Of a DNA stretch of 64,000 nt, positions 51,581 to 61,640 are shown one piece after another. The notes below the pieces were generated by a model. It was not told the origin of the DNA, did not search any database, and saw only the letters and a program-made list of their open reading frames with translations. Source of the stretch: Centropus unirufus (taxonomy: Eukaryota > Chordata > Aves > Cuculiformes > Centropidae); assembly GCA_013397695.1 (NCBI GenBank), contig VYZI01000087.1, positions 1,956,055 through 2,020,054 of the forward strand, read 5' to 3'. The position numbers and the translations under genes are program-made. The number at the start of each line of letters is the position of its first letter. The first letter of the stretch is position 1.

Positions 51581-54039
51581 TGGTGATGTATATTACCAGA
51601 GAAGTAAAGCTGGCTTTTACCCAAATCCGCATTTGTGGAAGAAAAAATGTCTGTGCATTCCTTTGTGGCAGAAATGAAAACCAAGATCAATGACTTACTC
51701 TTCTTAAGTCTTATGTGCAAGGTAAAACTACTCTTTCACTCTGTGATAATGTCAAGTGGAGAGAAATATACACCTAGTGAGGTCATGGTCAGTTCAGGAA
51801 AAATATGTTAAAGGATAAATTGCCTGCCTTTTCTCTGTGTGTGTGGTGGTAAGTGGTGGTCTTTTTGTAGAGAAAAAGAAATTAAATGGATGATTACTGT
51901 ACCTGGATTAAATACAATGGAAATCAAAAATGGTAGGAAATTTTATCTATTTATTTTTAATCAGTGTGGTATTTCCACTCTTTGCTTCCTGGCTGTTCCA
52001 GCTCTTTGGTGAAAGCAAACTGTTTCTGGCTTGCTGGACACATTGATTTAAATGCTGTCAGCTGCATTTGGTAGTACAGCCCCATAGGTTTCCTAGTATT
52101 ACAGCAGTGTGTGGATCAGATATTCATGGAGCCACTATGGAGAAACTGGAAAGCAGGGGACACTGTTCTGGAGGGTAGGAGTGTAATTTCCCAGCTCAGA
52201 TATCTGCCCAGAGATGAGTGGAGTTTCCCACAGGTTATGAATGGTAGTTTCTCATCAGAAAACACAAGAAGCCGTCCTGAAGGTGCTAAGTGGGTGAGAA
52301 CCAGATCCATATCTAAATCTTCCAGGGCTTTAGCCACATCAAAGAACAGGTGGAGAACCACAAGGTACTGCTTCTCACCCCAGAGCCAAGACCAGAGAAG
52401 AGTCAGCTGCTGTCTTTGCCCTTTGTAACAGAGATGATCATGGCGTGGGTTTGCCTTGGACACCATTTTCCACCTCGGATGGCTCCATCAGAAAGTGTGG
52501 GTGATAATGGGAATTCTGATGTATCCTGTGGACCCCATACTCTCAGAGCAACAGCTCCCTAAAGTCTTGCTTGCCTACCCGTGGCTATTATTTTTGAAAA
52601 ATGGGTAAATATAAGAACATATGGGATAATAATGTTTTGACCAAGTAGATAGCAGGAACCAGTAATCCTGAACCTTCAAACCCTGAGAAAGTAATGTAAG
52701 AAATATGAGATTATAAAATCTGTAAGCACCTTGAAAGCCATATAAAAGGTAGAAGAAACAAACTCTTACATTTAGGATAGCCTTTACAAGCCTCAAATTC
52801 AGAGTCTGAATTTCTAATTTTGGCTGCCTTCTGTGTTTTTCTGTGCTGAGCACTTTCTTGTTTCCAAATCAAATTAAGAAAGTCAGGAGGTAATTCAGAA
52901 AAAAAAGAAAACAAAATCAAAACTCGTAGGGTTTTCTGCTTTGATTTCACATCCATCCATAATCTGTATTTACTGTCCCATGTAAACAAGCACTGCTACT
53001 AAATGGGAGTTTCCCTATTAAGTAATATTATGTAAGAAGTATTCCAAGTGTATTTTTTTACCATTATAGATGAGCACTGATCTCACCTTTAGTTTGCATA
53101 TCCCTGTATTTAATTTAGACTTTTAAGTAATTTATGAAAATTATGATTGGAGATCTTCCTTCTTGATCACAGCACATAGCATAATATTCCAGTTTGGGGT
53201 TTCCTAACTGCTGCTACAAAATATATAATGGGTAATAGATGGCTGAAATGAATACTTCACTTTCTGCATGCAGATCTGTTCTTCCAGCCTTGTGCACCCA
53301 AGGCTGAAATTTGGATCCCTCAGAGAGGAGGTTTGCCAAACCAATGTTAACTTGATTGCCTCTTTATTAAAATTACAAAACTGGTCATTAGAGGAAAGAC
53401 AGTACTTACAATCCATCTACATTTTATAACAAGCTGACTTCAGAGCCTCACCAAGTCCTGCTTGGAAAAGAAGTACAAAGGAAGTTGGCTATGGGCATGA
53501 TCACATGGAGTCCATATTGGCTGAAGGACAAACAGTGGTGTATCAATTTGGAGAGAAAGAGCAATTAGGGGTACTTTAGGAATTAGTGTTAGCCTTGTTT
53601 TATTCAATGAACTAAAAGATGGGATAAACACCAGTTTAATGCAATGTTTTTCTAAGTTTTGAAGGGTAGCATTAGTATCACTTTGGAAAAAAAAAAGAAT
53701 AAATGGAGAGTAAAAGCCTGACCAACGTACTAATGATCAGGTTGTCCTAACATGCAATTAAAACCATTGCAAAAAGAATAATATAAAAGGTAGATGATCA
53801 GCTGGTGGAGGAAAAGGGATTTAAGAAGCTGTAATTGTGGAATGCAAAAGAGTATGATGTTGCCATGCAGAGCAGAAGCACAGAAAAGCCAGCCGGGTTT
53901 AGTGCACTGTGTATGTGAGTCACAGGTAGATGTCTTTTTAATGCCACAGAGGAGGCACATATTGAGTAAATTTTGTCCTGAAGGCTGGAATTTTCATAAA
54001 CGTTCTATACTTGCCAAAACCTGTGTCCAATGAGGATCC

Positions 54040-54083
54040 TGGGAGTTTTTCCACTGATTTCAATGGGAGTGGATTTGGTCCAT
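54040..54083. repeat. Old dispersed repeat fragment
   Basis: GGGAGTTTTTCCACTGATTT followed by CAATGGGAGTGGATTTGGTCC is nearly the 'ggagttttgccattgacttcaatgggagcaggattgggcc' pattern that I recall from many bird, turtle and crocodilian loci. The match runs in one register over about 40 bases, making this the most convincing member of the group in this window. I do not know its formal name. Confidence 0.55.
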
Positions 54084-55470
54084 TGCTGAGACCTTTCTAA
54101 AATTGACCTATAAAACACAAAAGACACTGACAAGTTAATTTAGCCTCAGAGGTAGGCAGCCAGGATGATTAGAGAGATTCATTTAAAAGACAATATTAAA
54201 ATAATTGACTACATTTTGGCTGCATGGATGTTTGGCCTGATAATTGCTTAAGTGCCAGTTATCTGTAGGTAGCACCAAAAACTGCAGTGCTAAACACGGA
54301 TCAGAAGTGTCTAAAGGGGGAACATCTGGAGCAAAATCAAGAGGGCAAAATAAAGGTTTAAATTCAAAGTCCTTTCCCAAGATGAAGGTCAGCTGAGAAC
54401 CATTCTTCAAGTGCTGAGTTTTAACTACAGTGAATACAGAACACAGGGTTTTAATATAGCAGTGTCTAAATGGACACTTTCTATTCTAGTCTCATTTATT
54501 CCGTAGAAATCTATTCTATATGTATGATTTTTTTAACAGGAATTAGAAGGTATTTTGGTTGTCTAACAACAAATGAAAAGCAGTACTTTCACTTTTTCTT
54601 ATTGAGTTTTCTTTTTGAGTTTTTACACATCTCTAAATACCTGCTGTAATTCTGCCAGGACAGCGGTATTAAGAAGATACAAGAGATTCAGTTTCTTTTA
54701 TGAAGTGATGATATTTGGGGACAGGAATATGCAAAAACAACCCCAGGTCTGTAAAGAGCACTCAGCGGGTAGCTCAGTGCTACTGTTCATGGGGGGAGAA
54801 TATCGGACTGATCCCTCTCCAACAGATTTCATCTAAAGAGATAATATCCTACATGAAAAATAACGAGGTGTGATTTGTCAGTATAGCTGGAAACACTGTT
54901 TAGAAGAATCTGAATGCAGGTATTTAATTTAGCTCTCATCTGAGGTACACTAATGGACAAATTGTTAAATGTGGCATTTTACATTTCACTACAAACAGCA
55001 TCAGGATGCTGAAAACTTTTCAGGGCTAATTGTCATTAATGACCACCAGTATGAAAGAGCTTTGCAGAAAATTATTCTCTCCCTGACATGTATTGCTTCC
55101 ATCAAACCCATCATGTAGAGGTTATCTGAGGATATCAGAGAGTACATTCCTGGGTTTCATTCAGGACCAAACTAAGGTGGTATGACACTGAGACATTGAA
55201 AATTCCTAAATCCAAGTTGAATGTAATTTCAGATGTCTTGCTCCTCAGATATCTGGTTTTTTGTTCATTATATATACTTATTTGATATTACATATTTCAT
55301 ATCCTCACTCCAGACTGAATATAGTGAAATTTGCAATGCAAAAAAGGTCACTGTGTTACTACAAATGAAAAAATCTCTACTGCATTTGTTAGCCTTAAAC
55401 TATGATCTTGTCTGCAAAATATTTTATTCATAGATTTGTAACTGCAAATATAATGTAGCATCTATGTAAA

Positions 55471-55507
55471 ATATAATAATAAAAATATAATAATAAAACA
55501 AAAATAT
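55471..55507 (+). repeat. AT-rich repeat next to the gap
   Basis: ATATAATAAT occurs at 55471-55480 and 55485-55494 within an almost pure A/T run that ends in AAAATATT. Sequence of this kind is a plausible cause of the assembly break about 180 bases downstream. Confidence 0.8.
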
Positions 55508-55685
55508 TGGAGGATAAAAGGGTGAAATAATATTTTCACTGATACTGGAAATTAAAAAAAACGTTTTTCAACCAGCTTACCAGTAAGGTAAGCAACAGAT
55601 TTAATGGGTTTGATGTATTTCAGTGGAGATGCAACAAGTTTGATGATGAGGAAGAGGGAATCTGATGGAGATATTCAGTATTGCC

Positions 55686-55785
55686 NNNNNNNNNNNNNNN
55701 NNNNNNNNNNNNNNNNNNNNNNNNNNNNNNNNNNNNNNNNNNNNNNNNNNNNNNNNNNNNNNNNNNNNNNNNNNNNNNNNNNNNN
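55686..55785. other. Assembly gap (100 N)
   Basis: Exactly one hundred N bases separate TTGCC from AATAACG. A round 100 is a conventional placeholder for a scaffold gap of unknown size, so distances across it should not be trusted. Confidence 0.99.
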
Positions 55786-58700
55786 AATAACGTTTTTTAA
55801 AAATCTTTGCAATCTTTCTCTTAAAAAGAATAAAAATAACTAGACAATGTTATTTACCTAATTGTCTTCTGACGCTTCAGGATTGCATTCAATACTACCT
55901 ATTATTTCTCTGTGATACTAAGCAAATGCTTATATCCTTTCTTAATTCTAATATTCTTGTGAATTTTTTCACACTGGAGAGGAAAAAAGCTCAGACTTTG
56001 TCAGATGTGTGGTATTGCCAGAAAGCTGACAAAATGGAAGACTGACAGGAAGATGTGAGAACTGCAATTAGGTGAATATTGCCCACAAACCTTGAAAGAG
56101 AGAGCAGGGGCAGACTGCAGCCCATGAAGATACTCACCACAAGGACTGTGCTGTTTGGGAAGGCAGGGAATTATGTGCTCCAGGTGAAATCCCTACTATG
56201 GTTGGGCTACAGAGGACTTCAGCTACAGTGCCAATGCTATGTCACCACTATGCATTCATCTAGAAGGTGGAAAGCAAATGCACAAAGATTTTACAAGCCT
56301 TTTGGCACAGCACTATAGCCATATATGCTTCTTTCAGTAAAAATTTATTTTCACAATAGATTTCCATTCTTTGTAGTCTTTGAGGGATGTTTAGCATAGA
56401 CTCGTATGTGCAACTGTTATGCCTTAATATATGTCCCGATTAAGTTATAATTCTATGACTCCAAGAGCAAAGACTTCATAAAAAAAAATTCAATGATCTC
56501 ATAGCTCAAATTAAGTCCCAAAAGCTGAGAGAAGAGGTTGGTCAACATTAGTTAGAGGTAATAATCTTTTCTTTTCAATTAAACTCACCCTAGGTTTTTT
56601 AAAGTGTGATCACATGTAAATTTGCAAGCAGTGGAAAGATCTGTTGGTGCATAACGGCTTCATTCTCCATGTTCAGAGCTGACTAAAAGTTATGAGATAG
56701 CTTTAGCCTATGGCCAACCCAAGCCCGTAGTACACACATGGAAGCCAAATATGGATTTATACTCATGAAATTGCATATATCTTGTATAGGAGATTTCTTA
56801 TGTGCTGTGTGGTCAAAGTAGAACTCCACTGTATATACCTGCATTATGCCATGTAAGTGCATATATGTATAGAAAAATATATTAATGATGATATAATCTA
56901 TATGAACAGTCACTAAAACATTTTGAAAAAATAACAAAATCGTTTAAATAGTGCTCAAAAGTATTTTTGAGAGAATACAGCACTGATCTGTGAGAGGCGA
57001 TTCCCCTGTCTCCTACCCTACTCCCTTTACACCAGAAACCTTTAGATTGCAATACATTGACTTTCAAATAAAATTTACAGCTTGCTAAACTTTCTTTGTG
57101 TGTTCAAAATGCACTCAGAGAATGAATTTATCAGAAATAATTAATGTTTTTATAGCTGATGCTGATTGCTGCAGCATCACGTTACGGCACTGGTATATAA
57201 TTGCAAATCATTTCCTAGAGGTGTCATGCAAAAGCAGAAGAAGCCTTTTGGAGTAGTGCAGTGCCCATGGAATATAAGATTAGTGCTTGTATAGTACAAG
57301 AATACATACACATGTAAAAACTTGCTGCCTTTTTTTTTCCTTTCTAACCTTGTTGATGTCATGAATATCAATTTACTTTTTTTTTTTCTTTTGAGATAAT
57401 TTAACACTCCATTTAGTCATCCTTGGTAATGCAAATCATATCAATTCTGCTGCCAGACTACAAGGTGATCTCCGTTGTATCCCTTGGAAATGAGAGATCC
57501 ATTTTTCTTCATTTATTTTTATCAAAAGAAAAATCTTTCTTTTTAAGCCTTTTGATAAGAAACAGTTGAGAACTCCAGGAATTTCAATCAGGGAGAGAAG
57601 TTGTAACCATTCAAAACTGTCACTCTTTAATCCTCAGGTTTTCTCCCTGCCTCCTCTCCCTCCTTCCCTCTCAGCCTATTTGCATAACGTGATTAAGAGA
57701 GCAATAATAATTGCAGCAGCACACAAGAAACACAGAGAATATTGCAAATTCCTTGTAGGAAGCAGCAATGTTGTCCTGTGCCTTTTCAAAACATGTGAAA
57801 GAGCATCTGGTGTATTGGCTAGCTCCCAGGTGTACCTGAAGTGTCCTGAAGTCTTCTCTTCATGGTTCTGTGTATCACATAGGGGCAGCCCTCTCACCCC
57901 ATGTGGAGTTGCTGCCTAGTTTCTCATCATCAAAACTGATAGAATTGCTGATCGCCTCAAAGGCAGCATAGACCCCTCAATGTTTCATTCTTCTGAATCA
58001 ATTCATTTTAATACAAAAGGATAAGATATTAAACACCATAAGGAGAACATATCTTCACATAGAAATCAATAGGAAAATATTAAGAAGCTAGAAAGAGCGT
58101 TTGTTCTTTTAGTTTGGTTGGGTTTATAATATTTGTTTGTCATATGCTTTTTTCACACTTGTGATTCTGGCTGACCACGTTAGTTGCAGATATTTTCTGT
58201 GCTTGTGTGTTTTCAGTTCATGCCTCAGGCTTGCCCTGCCTTTAAAGGCTTCCGAGACACCTAATATCTTAGAATGAGGAAATTCAATATGGAATTTCAA
58301 TATTGTGTTATACCTCTGCGTAAGGAGGAGCAGTTAAGTCAATAATCACCATTGCTCAAAGCATTGGAGGTCCTTTCCAGCCTCACAGCAGCTTCATAAC
58401 ATGGGAGGCAGCAGGGCAGGGCTCACTAATCAAAGCACCAGAATAAACTCCTTGTGCCTTGTAGAGCTGTAGTGGGACAGCAGGACATGTTGATCAGTGC
58501 CTTCCCATCCTTCTGAATAAAATATTCATATTTTAGGTGCAAAACCATATTTTTCTCTTTATTTTCATTGCACAAATACAAAAAAGGGGAGCTGAATACA
58601 TGTTGTAAATGAGGAAAGACCTCAAAACTTGTACCTCTATGGAATATGCTTGATAAAATACATATTAGTTGTTTCTGGGGGTAAGAAACTATATCCATGA

Positions 58701-61138
58701 GAAAGTAGGATTTTTTCCTATTGTATATGTCCAGGTGCCAAAAGAACCTCAAAACCAATTCAGTGTGCTTCAAGCCAAATAAAGATTGTGTTTTGATTTT
58801 TTGTCTTCTAGAAAAATTTATCTGTTTTGATTGATCTGGGAACGGCTTGCACCTATATAGCGGATAAGGACTGACACACCTGGTACCTGAAATATATTGA
58901 TATTTCTGCTTGGCACACAATGCAGGTTGCCACAAAGTGAAAAGCTGCTGCAAACATTTTTGGACATAAATACATAAAATCCAGAAAGAAAGCAGCGCGC
59001 ATTAGAGTTGAGTAATAAATTGCAGCCAAAAATACTTTCCCCCTCTTCTGCAGGAAGACCTAGGGGAGCAGAGCATCTGGAGACCACCCAAAACTTCTGT
59101 CCTCTTATGCCCAGTAGTGGAAGATGAGGTGGTCCAGGCTGCACAGACCTCCCAGAGCTTGTGAGCAACGCACCAGGGCTGTAGGGAGGAGGAGAGCAAG
59201 GCCAAAAACCTATTACAAAAACTGTAATGCATTCTTGGCTTCTTACAGTGAACACAGGGTTTTTTGGTTGGTTTTTAGTTGTTTTGGGGTTTTTTTACAC
59301 AAGTCAGTCAAGGATATCTTTTTCAATTTATTTTTCTTAGGTTTGTTTTATTCTTTAACGATTCACTGATTGAGCACTATTGCATAAAGACAGGTCAGTT
59401 TAGTCTGCTGGATGAGACGCTTACAATGGGAAATTGGCTTTCCTGGATAATGAATATCCTTTGATTCCTGTGTAGGTATCTTACTGAGAAATTTATTGTA
59501 TAGAGCTGTACATCCAATTGTCCCCTTTTGAAGACAGTGAAGTTTTATGAGGACTTATACCTGGAAACACGTACCTGCATAAGAAACAATGTGCAGAGAG
59601 AGGGGACAGCGGCCATCTCCCTGCTGCTATGAGTCAATATTGTCTGTCTGCAAAGGTGAATGGCTTCCATTTATTAATTAAAAAAAAAGTCTAATTATGT
59701 TCTGAGATATTAGCACAAATTACTTTCTTGAGCCAGGGTGGGAGGTAATTTGGGGACACTTTTGTCACAGGTCTTCAGTAGAACGCTTTTGCTTTTATAA
59801 AATAAGGGCACTGGTGAAATTCTAATTTCACTCAGGTGGAAATGGCTGAGAAATTTTCACTCTAGAGAAAAATTATACCAAAAATATCCTTTTAAAATTC
59901 TTGTTTCCATGGTTTAAAAGCTGTAATTATTTTAAATGCTTAATGGTAGCTCAGTATCTATATTGGTGACTGTTCATTTCTGTTTGCCCTGTAAATTTAT
60001 CCTATTACTACATGTGTGAGAGTATGTGCATTTATGTGTGTTTAAAATACATATGGTATGGAAAAAAATATATATTTATCCATTAGAAGTTACTTGCTCT
60101 GTCTTTTTCAAGTGCCTTGTTACCAGCTGGCTGCATCAAAGGAAGTGAACAGCTGAAACACTACAGCAGTCTAATTTTATGTCTGTTTATCAGACGCTGC
60201 TGCTTTGCTGTATATTTTCTAAAAGATTTTATTGTCCACTAGGGCTCTTTTAAAGGGAGGCCTGGATACTGGGAACCTTAAAAGTGATGAAACTTAAATG
60301 CAAATCCATTTACCTTTTCTCCCATGCAGTATATTCTACTACCTGCACTCTGAAATGGAGAAGATAACTGTTATGGTACCCTACTTTTTCATCCAATGTA
60401 GACTCTTTTACGCTAACTTTCTTATAGTTACTGTTTCCAAATAAGATGCAAATTGCAGGATACAGAAATCACCTGAAGGCAGTTGTTTATTCCAGGTAGA
60501 CTAGGATTTAATGCGCTTGGTCAGTGCTGCATTGATTATGTTGTTTTCATTTTATCTTTGCTAGTGGGGCTATTCCTGAACAATGGTGATGTCCCTGGAT
60601 TTGAAAACAGAGTTACAGGAGAGGAGGTGCTGATGGGAAAAAGCAAACGTGGGTATGAAACACTGAGGTGGGAAAAATATTTCTTCTTCAGCCCATCAGA
60701 GTAACAGATGTATTTCTGGGCCGTCTTTTGACTCTTCAAGACTAATATCTACGATTAGAAAAAAACACTGCAACCTCAAGAAGAGATTCAGTCTGATTAA
60801 AAAATACCTTTAACAGTCTGTGCTTTGTTCTAACCTGGTGCTTAGTTCCCAGCTTGCCCTGGCTGCTGCTGTGATCATAGCAAGCCATCTTCTTAAGTGT
60901 TTTGACCGATAGCAGAAATAATCATCCTGTGATGCTCAATTTTGTTGGAAAATTTTCTACCTGCCTAAGGGATTTACGTAATCAGTTCCCAGGGACATCT
61001 TTTCAGTTTTAACGGCATCAATTAGGAAAAGGTGAGCCAAGACTAGGGCTTGTCTGTGTGTGTGGTGCTTGGTGGAGCCATCTACATACAGGGTGGGTTT
61101 TAGGCTCAGGCAGGGTGAGCAGGTAGACAGCAGTATCT
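55786..61138. other. Non-coding DNA, no gene recognised
   Basis: Frames of 175 codons (minus, 58426-58953), 145 codons (minus, 58818-59255) and 117 codons (plus, 57566-57919) are open, but none has recognisable features. The stretch from 57420 to 57760 contains two perfect octamers and several ATTA/TAAT cores and is flagged as a conserved-element candidate. TA-rich sequence lies around 56740-56905 and 60048-60078. TTGGAGGTCCTTTCCAGCCT near 58363 recalls the 3' region of CR1 but is too short to assign. Confidence 0.5.
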
Positions 61139-61608
61139 ACTCAGGTGTTTTTGGTGCGTTGTGCAAATGGTTTTCCATCTCTTGCATCACCTTCTTGGTG
61201 CTTTTAGTAACTAGCATCATTCCAGGCTCTTTTTTGCACAGTCATGGGAATGTGCTGAGGCAAGCAAAACACTGTATATCTATCTGAAGTGCCGTTCTTT
61301 TCATTCCAGCTAGCTGCAAGTGTAGAGTTGATGCTTCATAAAACTCTGACATCCTGGAAAGGGAGTCCTAGATCTGTTTTATATGCTGTAGTAAAGGTGA
61401 TCTTTGGAAACTGTTTGTTGAATAACTCCACAATCTGCTGTACATCATTTTTATTGATGATAAGGAAGATGTCATCAGTATGGCTTGCCTTGGAGAAGAA
61501 GTGACAAGACATCGAGTTGGATGAAAACATTTTATACTATGTTAAAGACTTCAGTGGCTATCGTGGAAAGAAAACATTAACCACTAGTATTCCTGGCGGC
61601 ACTGGCTG
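61139..61608 (-). pseudogene. PLE reverse transcriptase fragment (broken)
   Basis: This is the coding relic within the Penelope-like element. It keeps the paired aspartates of the catalytic box (SHTDDIFLII) but replaces the palm-motif aspartate with asparagine (VVNVFF). It carries stops at about 61336-61338 and between the palm motif and the DD box, has at least one frameshift near 61222, and lacks most of the fingers/palm segment that should separate the two catalytic motifs. These defects exclude reverse transcriptase activity. Identification rests on motif order and spacing recalled for the family, not on a search. Confidence 0.7.
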
Positions 61609-61640
61609 CGAAGTTTATCAACATTGCCTAATGCTGTACA
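61139..61640 (-). mobile_element. Penelope-like element (PLE) relic, degraded
   Basis: This is a retroelement remnant read on the minus strand. The clearest part is a frame from 61530 down to 61336 with HTDDIFLIINKNDVQQIVEL, then FNKQFPKITFTT and LPFQDVRVL. This is the order seen in PLE reverse transcriptases: catalytic DD box, hydrophobic strand, 'P.IkFT' and 'LPFLDV'. After a TGA the same frame continues with STLAASW, DRYTVFC and PMTVQKRA, matching the 'GTL.TSVYRK / DRY / HHP' region. A frameshift near 61222 leads to a lysine/glutamate-rich tail. Upstream, QPVPPGILVVNVFFP (61608-61564) corresponds to the 'lPpGtlLVt.DV' palm motif, with its aspartate changed to asparagine. The segment between the palm motif and the DD box is mostly missing. 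No GIY-YIG endonuclease was found downstream. It is inactive. LTR and CR1 families fit these motifs worse. Confidence 0.72.

Larger units (their letters stand above)
50814..55685. other. Non-coding DNA up to the assembly gap
   Basis: The longest frames are 116 codons (minus, 52116-52466) and 105 codons (plus, 52111-52428), overlapping on opposite strands in a locally less AT-rich stretch. Neither is recognisable. A short CA run lies at 51568-51580, and an old-repeat fragment at 54040-54083. The last 200 bases before the gap become strongly AT-rich, with a 14-bp periodic TA/AAT repeat at 55471-55498. Confidence 0.55.

Noticed and set aside
58363..58385. TTGGAGGTCCTTTCCAGCCT as a CR1 tail fragment
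   Set aside because: The match is about 20 bases with no terminal octamer repeat and no upstream CR1 sequence.
58426..59255. Overlapping 175- and 145-codon minus-strand frames as a possible frameshifted gene
   Set aside because: The conceptual peptides do not resemble any family I know and do not continue each other. Long frames of this size are expected occasionally in this much DNA.
60840..61080. GIY-YIG endonuclease domain downstream of the Penelope-like reverse transcriptase
   Set aside because: I read the minus strand in the frame continuing from the relic and found no GIY-YIG-like motifs or cysteine pattern, only a partly open, unrecognisable stretch.
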